NCBI GenBank assembly: GCA_027618565.1
Contig: JAQCEQ010000019.1
Coordinates: 1 to 54,655, forward strand
From: Planctomycetota bacterium
GTDB lineage: Bacteria > Planctomycetota > Phycisphaerae > Phycisphaerales > SM1A02
Reading direction: 5' to 3'
Length of the DNA: 54,655 nt
Made by a program: the position numbers and the translations under genes. Numbering within the stretch: position 1 is the stretch's first letter; each line of letters starts with the position of its first letter. The notes under the pieces were generated by a model, which saw only the letters and a program-made list of their open reading frames with translations, was not told the DNA's origin and ran no database searches. This document shows positions 42,750 to 49,364 of the stretch, in pieces.

Positions 42750-44411
42750 ATGTCCGATGCAGGCCTGGGCATTTACGACACGCGCCGCTGGCTGATCCCG
42801 TTTCGCAGCCAGCTCCTGCCGCAGATCTTTACCGACACGCTGATCATTGGGTCCGGCGTCGCGGGGCTCCAGTGCGCACTGGAGAGCGTCAGCCACGGCG
42901 ATGTGCTGATCGCCACGAAGGACGATCCAGCTCTCAGTTCCACGGCGTGGGCCCAGGGCGGCATCGCGGCGGCGGTGGGCGATGGGGACGATCCCGCGCA
43001 GCATCTGCGCGACACGATCGAGGCTGGCGCAGGTCTGGTCGATCCGGTCGCTGCGGAACGGCTTGTGCGGGACGGGCTCCGCGAGGTGGAGCGGTTGCTG
43101 GAGGAGGGCTTCCGTGTCGACCGCGATGATTCCGGCGGCGTGCACCTGGGCCGCGAGGGTGGCCACCACCACAGTCGCATCCTGCACACCGACGGTGCCG
43201 CGACGGGCATCGCACTGGTGCGGCACATGCTGGATCGCGTCAAGGCGCAGCGGGGCATCCGGCTCTGGAGCCGGTGCCATGTCGTGGACGTGGTGACGGA
43301 GCGCGAGGGCGACGGTATGGTCGTCCGCGGAGCGCTCACCTGGCACCCGAAGTTTGGCCTGCAATTGGTGTGGGCGCGGGCCGTGGTGGTGGCATCCGGC
43401 GGAGCCGGGCAGGTGTTTCGCGAGACCACCAATCCGCGCACGGCGACGGGCGACGGCTTGGCGATCGCCTGGCGGGCCGGCGCGGCGCTGGCCGACCTGG
43501 AGTTCACGCAGTTTCATCCGACCACCCTGTATGTCGCTGGCGGTGCTCGGCACCTCTTGAGTGAGGCGCTCCGCGGGGAGGGCGCCCGGCTGGTGCTCAA
43601 GGACGGATCACCGCTGATGGCGCGGCGGCACCCGATGGGGGACCTTGCGCCCCGCGACATCGTGAGCCGGGCGATCTTGGACGCTTTGGCACAATCGGGC
43701 GAGAGTCATGTCTTCCTCGACGCACGGCACCTTGGGGCGGAGCGATTCCGGGCGCGCTTCCCGGGCATCGCGCAGGTGCTGGCGGGCTTTGGCCTCGACG
43801 GTGGTCGCGACCTGCTCCCGATTCACCCCGCCGCGCACTACACCATCGGCGGCATCTGGACGGACGGCGATGGTCGATCCACCGTCCGTGGGCTCTTCGC
43901 CGCAGGGGAAGCCGCCAGCACGGGTGTCCACGGGGCCAACCGCCTGGCCAGCAACAGCCTGCTCGAGGGTCTGGTCTTCGGCCGACGATGCGCGCTTGCC
44001 GCCGCTGCCGATCGTTTGCCGGACTCGGCGAGTGTCCTGGTCGAAGCACACGTGCAGAGCACGGGCCGCGCCGGCCTGGACCTGGACGATGTTCGCAGCA
44101 GCCTTCGCAGCGCGATGTGGCGCCATGTCGGAGTCGTCCGGGAGGGAACGCACCTGGTCGACGTGCGGGACATGTTCGACTTCTGGGGGCGCTATGCCCT
44201 GGATGCGGTCTTCGAGGACCCGACAGGCTGGGAGACGCAGAATCTCCTGACGGTGGGCCGCCTCATGGTGGAGGCGGCGTCGGTTCGACACCAGAGCGTC
44301 GGCACGCATTACCGGCGCGATGCACCGGTCGGTGGAACGGTCGGCCCGAGGTCCCGGCGTGCTCGTGGCGGTGACTTCGAAGTGTGCCCGCTGGATCTGG
44401 TCGCACCATGA
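42750..44411 (+). CDS. nadB: L-aspartate oxidase
   Basis: 553 residues of the succinate dehydrogenase/fumarate reductase flavoprotein family. The FAD-binding motif TLIIGSGVAGLQCALES comes after 25 residues; STAWAQGGIAAAVGD, HTDGAATGIALV, FTQFHPTTLYVAGG, HYTIGGIWTDGDGRSTV and GANRLASNSLLEG are family marks. It oxidises L-aspartate to iminoaspartate for NAD synthesis. nadA and nadC are not in the window. The start MSDAGLGIYD is 4 bases after the propeller gene, and the next gene overlaps its stop (ATGA), so the three form an operon. Confidence 0.93.
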   Translation: MSDAGLGIYDTRRWLIPFRSQLLPQIFTDTLIIGSGVAGLQCALESVSHGDVLIATKDDPALSSTAWAQGGIAAAVGDGDDPAQHLRDTIEAGAGLVDPVAAERLVRDGLREVERLLEEGFRVDRDDSGGVHLGREGGHHHSRILHTDGAATGIALVRHMLDRVKAQRGIRLWSRCHVVDVVTEREGDGMVVRGALTWHPKFGLQLVWARAVVVASGGAGQVFRETTNPRTATGDGLAIAWRAGAALADLEFTQFHPTTLYVAGGARHLLSEALRGEGARLVLKDGSPLMARRHPMGDLAPRDIVSRAILDALAQSGESHVFLDARHLGAERFRARFPGIAQVLAGFGLDGGRDLLPIHPAAHYTIGGIWTDGDGRSTVRGLFAAGEAASTGVHGANRLASNSLLEGLVFGRRCALAAAADRLPDSASVLVEAHVQSTGRAGLDLDDVRSSLRSAMWRHVGVVREGTHLVDVRDMFDFWGRYALDAVFEDPTGWETQNLLTVGRLMVEAASVRHQSVGTHYRRDAPVGGTVGPRSRRARGGDFEVCPLDLVAP

Positions 44412-45211
44412 CCAGGAATCCAGGCACGCGGGCAGGTGCTGTCGCGATCGTGCTGGGCGCGGCAACCTGTGGCGTCCTGCTTGCTGGAGGCTGTGCAGAG
44501 GAGAAGGTCGTCTACAAGTATCGCAGCCCACTCCTGGCGGCGCACGGATCGCTGCCGGACGAAGACCCGCGCATGCCCGACGGCACGAAGATCGTCTACA
44601 TCGACAAGCCGATTGCGGACTGGCGTCGCGAACAAGCGGAGCTGGAGGCAGCCGAGCGATCGGGTGCCGCGAACGGAACCGCCACGCCGGGCGTCGACGA
44701 CGGCACTGAGGAAGTCGAGGGACCAAGGGTCACTCTCAAGACCGGAGCCATCCAACTCCACAATGACACCCACGAGTGGCTGCTCACCAACCTCTCGACC
44801 TGCTTCCGGAATCGGGAGTGGGAGCTGCTGTGGCGGCAGTGCTTGGCTCCCGAGTCCCGTCGCCGCTGGGAGGGAGAACGCGGTGGCACGACTGAATTTG
44901 TCGAATGGTGCGAGACCAGCCGCACCGACCTCATGGAATTCCTCAACCGGGCGGGGCATGGCCTGCACGGGGGCGATGTCTTGCTCCAGGTCACGGCCCC
45001 CGGCGTCACCTGCGTGAGGTTCTCTCCGCAGATCTCCACGCTCTTCCGGATCAGTGCGGTCGCGATGGCGCATGTCGACGGCCAGTGGAAGCTGATGGAC
45101 ATCCAGTGGAACCAGGACTATGCGGACCCGAGGACGGGCAGCGCCCCAGCCCGCTCTCGAGGCGGTGCTTCCGCCGCGCCGCGCGGCGGCACGCGCGGCG
45201 GCACCCTTTAG
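44408..45211 (+). CDS. Hypothetical lipoprotein
   Basis: 267 residues, not recognised. The lipobox LAGGC (Cys29) ends a signal peptide. KVVYKYRSPLLAAHGSLPDE and KIVYIDKPIADWRREQ follow in an extended linker. The globular domain (about 115-250) includes CFRNREWELLWRQCLAPESR and ends with VAMAHVDGQWKLMDIQWNQD, a pattern like NTF2-like or DUF4440 beta sheets (final strand with W-L-M-D). The tail is rich in Gly/Arg/Ala. Its ATG overlaps the nadB stop. A role is not known. Confidence 0.65.
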   Translation: MTRNPGTRAGAVAIVLGAATCGVLLAGGCAEEKVVYKYRSPLLAAHGSLPDEDPRMPDGTKIVYIDKPIADWRREQAELEAAERSGAANGTATPGVDDGTEEVEGPRVTLKTGAIQLHNDTHEWLLTNLSTCFRNREWELLWRQCLAPESRRRWEGERGGTTEFVEWCETSRTDLMEFLNRAGHGLHGGDVLLQVTAPGVTCVRFSPQISTLFRISAVAMAHVDGQWKLMDIQWNQDYADPRTGSAPARSRGGASAAPRGGTRGGTL

Positions 45212-46749
45212 TCGAACCGGCCGTGATCGAGGAGCTTGAAGTCCCACAGGTTTCGGAGGGCCTTCGCGCCCAGCGTCTCCAATTTCATAAGGCTCTTCAC
45301 CAGCGGGCGAGGATTCTCCAGAGCGAGGCTGCCGAGCAGGTCAAACTTGGAGTCCAGGATTCGGCGGAGGTCGGCGGTGGTGTTGCGCGCGTGACCTGAC
45401 GGGTACATCACCAGACCACTGTCCAACACGGTGCCGTCCGACAGCGTCATCTGAATGCTGGTAGGGATGCCGTCGGGGTACTTGGCGTCGTACTCCTTGC
45501 CGCCGTGCTCGAAGGAGATCTTCTCCATGAGCGATCTTGTGAGTGCATTGTCGATCGCGTCCGGCGCGTAGTCGTGGGGCCCCAGCATGAGGTGGCACCA
45601 CCAGTCGTCGTTGGAGTCGCCTGCAGCGGTACCGTTGGCGGCCGCGCGTGCCTCCAATGCCTTTCGGAGCATCGTGGACACGATGTAGAGCATGGAGTGG
45701 TCCGCACTCTGGCGGGTGCGGGGATCTTGTTTCGCAGGATCACCAATGATGCCGAAGGCGGGTTCGTAGGCGATGACCTTGATCGCCTTGATCGCGTCCC
45801 CGGAAGAGAGTGCCTCGGGGTGGGCGCGCAGGAGGTCCACCAGCCCCTGGAGGGCGCCCGCGCTCTGGTGCTCGTAGAGGCCCAACTTGAAGTGCATTCC
45901 CATGACCGCAAAGTCATCGCCCGACTGCGAGAGGATCAGGTCGAACGGGCTGTCGCCCTTCGTGGGCTCAAAACGGCGGAACATGCTCTCTGGATTGCGG
46001 AAGATGTCGCGGGGGCCCAAGAAGCCTTCCATCGAGCGGCGCATGAAGAGGATCGCGGCCTCCGCGCTGATGGCCGCGCTGGCGCCCTTGGAGTCCGAGA
46101 GCTGCTTGCCGGCGCGGATCGCGCGCCACGGAATCGTGTGGGCTACCACCATGCCGATGGCACTCTCGATCTGCTCGGCAGTGGCTCCCATCACCGCGCC
46201 GTAGCCGGCGGCGCTGGCGATCGCGCCGTGCACGACATGGTCGATCTTGTAGCTCTTGAGGCTGAAGACCTCGGCGAGTCGGCCGCGGATTTCGTCAATG
46301 AGCACCATCGTGCGCAGCGCCGTCTCGCCGTCTCGCTTGACCGACTGGCACGCCGCGATGGCGACGGGATAGAAGTCGTTGTGGCCAAACTCGCCGGCCG
46401 TGTGACCCCGCTCGGGGCAGAACCCAAAGTTGGTCCCGTTGGAATCCCACTCACGGACGGCGCTGGAGTTGGCGACGACGGCCTTCTCCGGCTGCACTCG
46501 CCTGCGGCTTCCGAAGACGGTGGCACCACTGCCCTTGAGTGGGTACTGCAGTGCTTCGGCGCGCAGGAGGCGGGGCGCGTTGGTTCCCATCGCCAGGGCG
46601 GAGAGTCCGCAGAGCACGGCGTCGGCGTGGAAGAGCTTCGTGCGCTCCATCACGGCGGCGCTTGGCGTGCCGCTGCGCATGAAGTGGATCGCGAACTGAC
46701 CGATGCCGAGCGCCTGGTTGGTGTTCCGGGCGAGTGTCGTGCTGCTCAT
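45208..46749 (-). CDS. MmgE/PrpD family protein
   Basis: 513 residues. The family fold is shown by VVANSSAVREWDSNGTNFGF (active-site region), HNDFYPVAIAACQS, HGAIASAAGYGAVMG, AGKQLSDSKGASAAISAEAA and a C-terminal domain starting near HSMLYIVSTMLRKALEA. PrpD dehydrates 2-methylcitrate; other members act on related acids. The other methylcitrate cycle genes are absent here, but a MeaB-type gene for propionate metabolism lies close. TATCAT 10 bases before the ATG is a good -10. The 3' end overlaps the convergent lipoprotein gene by 4 bases. Confidence 0.86.
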   Translation of the reverse strand: MSSTTLARNTNQALGIGQFAIHFMRSGTPSAAVMERTKLFHADAVLCGLSALAMGTNAPRLLRAEALQYPLKGSGATVFGSRRRVQPEKAVVANSSAVREWDSNGTNFGFCPERGHTAGEFGHNDFYPVAIAACQSVKRDGETALRTMVLIDEIRGRLAEVFSLKSYKIDHVVHGAIASAAGYGAVMGATAEQIESAIGMVVAHTIPWRAIRAGKQLSDSKGASAAISAEAAILFMRRSMEGFLGPRDIFRNPESMFRRFEPTKGDSPFDLILSQSGDDFAVMGMHFKLGLYEHQSAGALQGLVDLLRAHPEALSSGDAIKAIKVIAYEPAFGIIGDPAKQDPRTRQSADHSMLYIVSTMLRKALEARAAANGTAAGDSNDDWWCHLMLGPHDYAPDAIDNALTRSLMEKISFEHGGKEYDAKYPDGIPTSIQMTLSDGTVLDSGLVMYPSGHARNTTADLRRILDSKFDLLGSLALENPRPLVKSLMKLETLGAKALRNLWDFKLLDHGRFD

Positions 46750-46759
46750 GGGGGCGGGA

Positions 46760-46765
46760 ATGATA
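46760..46765 (-). promoter_or_regulatory. TATCAT -10-like element of the MmgE/PrpD gene
   Basis: TANNNT hexamer 10 bases before the ATG at 46749, in the short gap after the UPF0316 gene. Confidence 0.45.
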
Positions 46766-46816
46766 ACCGCGCCGTACGTCCCACCTCCTCGTGCGAGACG
46801 CAGCGCGACGTCCGCC

Positions 46817-47314
46817 TCACTTCCCCGAGGCGCTTCGGATGTCGTCCACGACGTAGTAGCACGTGGGATCGATCTGCCGCGCCACCTTGAGCGTTCCTAG
46901 CGTCTGGCGGCGCGCAACCTCGACAAAGAGGATCTGCACGGGACCGTCACGCCCACGACCGTCGATGATGGTCACTGGGTGACCTTTCTCTCGAAAGTGG
47001 TCCGCCATTCGGTCACCATTGCGCGTGAAGACCCGGAGCACTTGCCGTCCGAACGCGATGCGGCCCTCGATCGCGATGCCGACAAAGTTGCCGAGCGCGA
47101 ACCCGCCGGCGTAGGCGACCGCATACCAGGGATTCTCCGGGACGGTCGCGATCACCCGCGACACGACCACGACCCAGATCAGGACCTCGAAGAACCCTAG
47201 AAAGAACGACGCCCACTTGCGCCCCTGGAAGACGAAGATGGTCCGCACGGTGCCAAGCGCCACATCGATGATGCGGGCCAAGACGATGGCGAGGCAGGTA
47301 AGAGCGATCTCCAC
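46817..47314 (-). CDS. UPF0316/DUF2179 membrane protein
   Basis: 165 residues. Three hydrophobic helices at 3-22, 35-57 and 65-83 (FFLGFFEVLIWVVVVSRVI, AYAGGFALGNFVGI) are followed by a cytoplasmic domain of about 75 residues with VTIIDGRGRDGPVQILFVEV. The helix 1 sequence IIDVALGTVRTIFVFQGRKW is typical of UPF0316. The role is unknown; the C-terminal DUF2179 may bind a small ligand. The GTG start is 8 bases after meaB, so it is in that operon. Confidence 0.82.
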   Translation of the reverse strand: MEIALTCLAIVLARIIDVALGTVRTIFVFQGRKWASFFLGFFEVLIWVVVVSRVIATVPENPWYAVAYAGGFALGNFVGIAIEGRIAFGRQVLRVFTRNGDRMADHFREKGHPVTIIDGRGRDGPVQILFVEVARRQTLGTLKVARQIDPTCYYVVDDIRSASGK

Positions 47315-47322
47315 GGCTGTGC

Positions 47323-48471
47323 TCAGCGCGCCGGCCGCTGTTCAATGAGTGCGTCGTACAGCGCGTCCACGCCGCGGCCCTCGGTGGCGACCGTCTCCAG
47401 GATCGGGCGGCCCGAGGCGATGTCGAGGAGTTCCTTCACCAGTTGTGCCTCGCCAGCGTGGTCGGCCTTGTTGGCGACGAAGAGGTCCGCGATCTCCAGG
47501 ATGCCAGCCTTGTCCATCTGCACCGAGTCGCCCATGCCGGGCACGACGACGACGGCGGTTCGATCGACCTGCTGCCGGATCGCGCAGTCGTTCTGCCCCG
47601 CGCCAACGGTTTCCACCACGAGCGTGTCGTAACCAGCGGCTCCGATGAGTCCGGCAATCGTCGGAAGCGTGGCGTAGTCCTCTCCGGCGATGGCGAGTGA
47701 CCGGTAGAACAGCCCATCACCGATCACATTGAAGTCCACACGCAGTCGGTCTCCGAGGAGCGCACCCGAGGTGATCGGGCTCATCGGGTCGAACGCCACG
47801 ACCGCCATTCGCCGGCTGCGCCGCACCGCCTCCGAGCCCAGTGCGGCCACCAGGGTGCTCTTGCCCGCACCCGGGGCGCCCGTGATGCCCACGATCAATT
47901 CGGGGCGCCGGAGAGGCGTTCCCGTCGGGAGCGATCCCGCATGAGCCATGCTGATGAGCCTCGCGAGCCGGGCCTGCGCGCCGGCTTCGCCCGCAGCAGC
48001 GTCACCCAGCGGCGTGTACGACTTGACGCACGACCGGACGCTCTCCACGATCTGGTCCAGACCGGTGCCAGTGTGAAAGATCGCGCGGACGCCGGAATCC
48101 AGAAGGGGCTGAACATCCTCGCGCGGAATGATTCCCCCAACATTGACGGCGATGTCGCCGCGTCCTGCCCCTCGCAGCGACTCCAGAAGTCGCGGGACGA
48201 GCACGAGGTGGGAGTTGCTCATCATGCTGACGGCGATGCAGTCGACATCCTCGTCGCGAGCGCTCACCGCCAGACTCTTGGGCGTCTGCCACAGTCCGGA
48301 GTAGATGACATGGATACCGCTGTCGCGCATGAGCCGCGCGATCAGCTTGACGCCTCGGTCGTGGCCATCCAGCCCCATCTTCCCCAGCAAGACCCGTGGG
48401 CGATGGGGGAGATCGCCACACCGGTCGCGCTTCTCGATCGATGAGGTTGGCTCTGTCAGTGTGCGCGGCAT
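47323..48471 (-). CDS. B12-binding domain fused to MeaB/ArgK-type GTPase
   Basis: 382 residues. Residues 27-150 are a cobalamin-binding domain: VLLGKMGLDGHDRGVKLIAR has the DxHxxG motif with the axial His, and CIAVSMMSNSHLVLVPRL and VNVGGIIPREDV follow. Residues 165-380 are the G3E GTPase MeaB, with P-loop GITGAPGAGKST, VVETVGAGQNDCAI and NKAD. MeaB proofreads cofactor loading of methylmalonyl-CoA mutase; here the B12 domain precedes it, as in the N-terminus of IcmF but without the mutase barrel. No mutase gene is in the window. TAGCCT 10 bases before the ATG supports the start. Confidence 0.87.
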   Translation of the reverse strand: MPRTLTEPTSSIEKRDRCGDLPHRPRVLLGKMGLDGHDRGVKLIARLMRDSGIHVIYSGLWQTPKSLAVSARDEDVDCIAVSMMSNSHLVLVPRLLESLRGAGRGDIAVNVGGIIPREDVQPLLDSGVRAIFHTGTGLDQIVESVRSCVKSYTPLGDAAAGEAGAQARLARLISMAHAGSLPTGTPLRRPELIVGITGAPGAGKSTLVAALGSEAVRRSRRMAVVAFDPMSPITSGALLGDRLRVDFNVIGDGLFYRSLAIAGEDYATLPTIAGLIGAAGYDTLVVETVGAGQNDCAIRQQVDRTAVVVVPGMGDSVQMDKAGILEIADLFVANKADHAGEAQLVKELLDIASGRPILETVATEGRGVDALYDALIEQRPAR

Positions 48472-48481
48472 CGGGGAACAA

Positions 48482-48487
48482 AGGCTA
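48482..48487 (-). promoter_or_regulatory. TAGCCT -10-like element of the B12-MeaB gene
   Basis: TANNNT hexamer 10 bases before the ATG at 48471. No SD lies between. Confidence 0.45.
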
Positions 48488-48539
48488 CCGCACCCATGCC
48501 ACGAGACTGTGTTCCGTCCACGCCGCCCGGCAGCGGCGA

Positions 48540-49262
48540 TCAACCCCGGGAGGCCTCGCCGTCAGTCTCGCCGTCAGTCTCGCCAGCGGCCTCGCCGTCA
48601 GTCTCGCCAGCGGCCTCGCCTTCCTCGGCGCTTTCCTCATCCTCGTCACTCCTGACGGGTCTACCTTTCTTGGTCCACTCGCCTGGGTGGAACCGGTCTG
48701 CCAGCGCGACCGCGATCGTGTCAACATTCTTGTGCTTGTAGTCGTCAAGCACGATGTCACCTCCGTCCGCGGTCTTGACGGTGACGATCGACTTGGCCAT
48801 CCAGCGTGACATGTCGATGTCGGTGATGTCATGGCTGGCAATGGTCCCAGTGGGAGTATCCATCGAGCCATCGTCGTTGAGCCGCCAGACCCTGCGTGAG
48901 GTGGACCACAGCGTCCAGGCGCACCAAGGGAACCCAACGACACCGCAGCCGATCACGTAGGCCCACAGTTGGAGGGGGCGATCCCACGCGGGGATCTCGG
49001 TGGGCCGCGCTGGGTACGCGTTCATGAACTCGGTTGCGTTTCGCTTGGCGAGGTGCTCATCGTCGGTCAGCGGGCGGGACTGGCCCTCGAAATCCAACTT
49101 ATGAAAATTCAGTTCCGCCTCGCGGTACGCATCGACCAGCGCTTGCTGCTCCGGAATCGTCACCCAGTAGTCGTACCCACCCCAGATGCCGAAGCCAAGG
49201 CACAAGATGGCGTAGGCCAGCGTCCAGTATTTGAATCGGGGTTGCAGTCTGGTCTGGATCAT
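48540..49262 (-). CDS. Hypothetical two-helix membrane protein with acidic repeat tail
   Basis: 240 residues, not recognised. Helix 1 is at about 12-30 (YWTLAYAILCLGFGIWGGYD) and helix 2 near 98-122 (WAYVIGCGVVGFPWCAWTLW). A soluble loop lies between. The C-terminal domain is beta-rich (VWRLNDDGSMDTPTGTIASH), similar in feel to PH-like bacterial domains. The last 30 residues are Glu/Gly/Thr/Asp repeats coded by 12-bp units. TACACT lies 20 bases before the ATG. It is divergent from the hydrolase gene. Confidence 0.62.
   Translation of the reverse strand: MIQTRLQPRFKYWTLAYAILCLGFGIWGGYDYWVTIPEQQALVDAYREAELNFHKLDFEGQSRPLTDDEHLAKRNATEFMNAYPARPTEIPAWDRPLQLWAYVIGCGVVGFPWCAWTLWSTSRRVWRLNDDGSMDTPTGTIASHDITDIDMSRWMAKSIVTVKTADGGDIVLDDYKHKNVDTIAVALADRFHPGEWTKKGRPVRSDEDEESAEEGEAAGETDGEAAGETDGETDGEASRG
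48555..48614 (+). repeat. Five 12-bp tandem repeats in the tail of the membrane protein gene
   Basis: Units are CTCGCCGTCAGT (three copies) and CTCGCCAGCGGC (two copies) in an interleaved order, with a sixth degenerate unit after. Read on the minus strand they code ThrAspGlyGlu and AlaAlaGlyGlu units. Length changes by whole units would preserve the frame. Confidence 0.88.
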
Positions 49263-49300
49263 GGTTCGCTCGGAGTTGGTTGAGTGTATTGGATCGGCAG

Positions 49301-49336
49301 GAATCCCAAAAAAACATTCGCGTTCACTTGGGATTC
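49301..49336. promoter_or_regulatory. Perfect inverted repeat overlapping the hydrolase -35 region
   Basis: GAATCCCAA (49301-49309) and TTGGGATTC (49328-49336) are exact inverted copies around an 18-base centre. The right arm covers the proposed -35 TTGGGA. It has the form of an operator for a dimeric regulator; an RNA hairpin is less likely as it lies before the expected start of transcription. Confidence 0.5.
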
Positions 49337-49355
49337 TTAAGTCATGGTCTACACT
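49328..49355 (+). promoter_or_regulatory. Probable promoter of the secreted hydrolase
   Basis: TTGGGA (49328-49333), a 16-base spacer and TACACT (49350-49355), which is 9 bases before ATG 49365. It chooses this ATG over the one at 49344, which would lie upstream of the -10. Confidence 0.55.
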
Positions 49356-49364
49356 CAGCATGGC

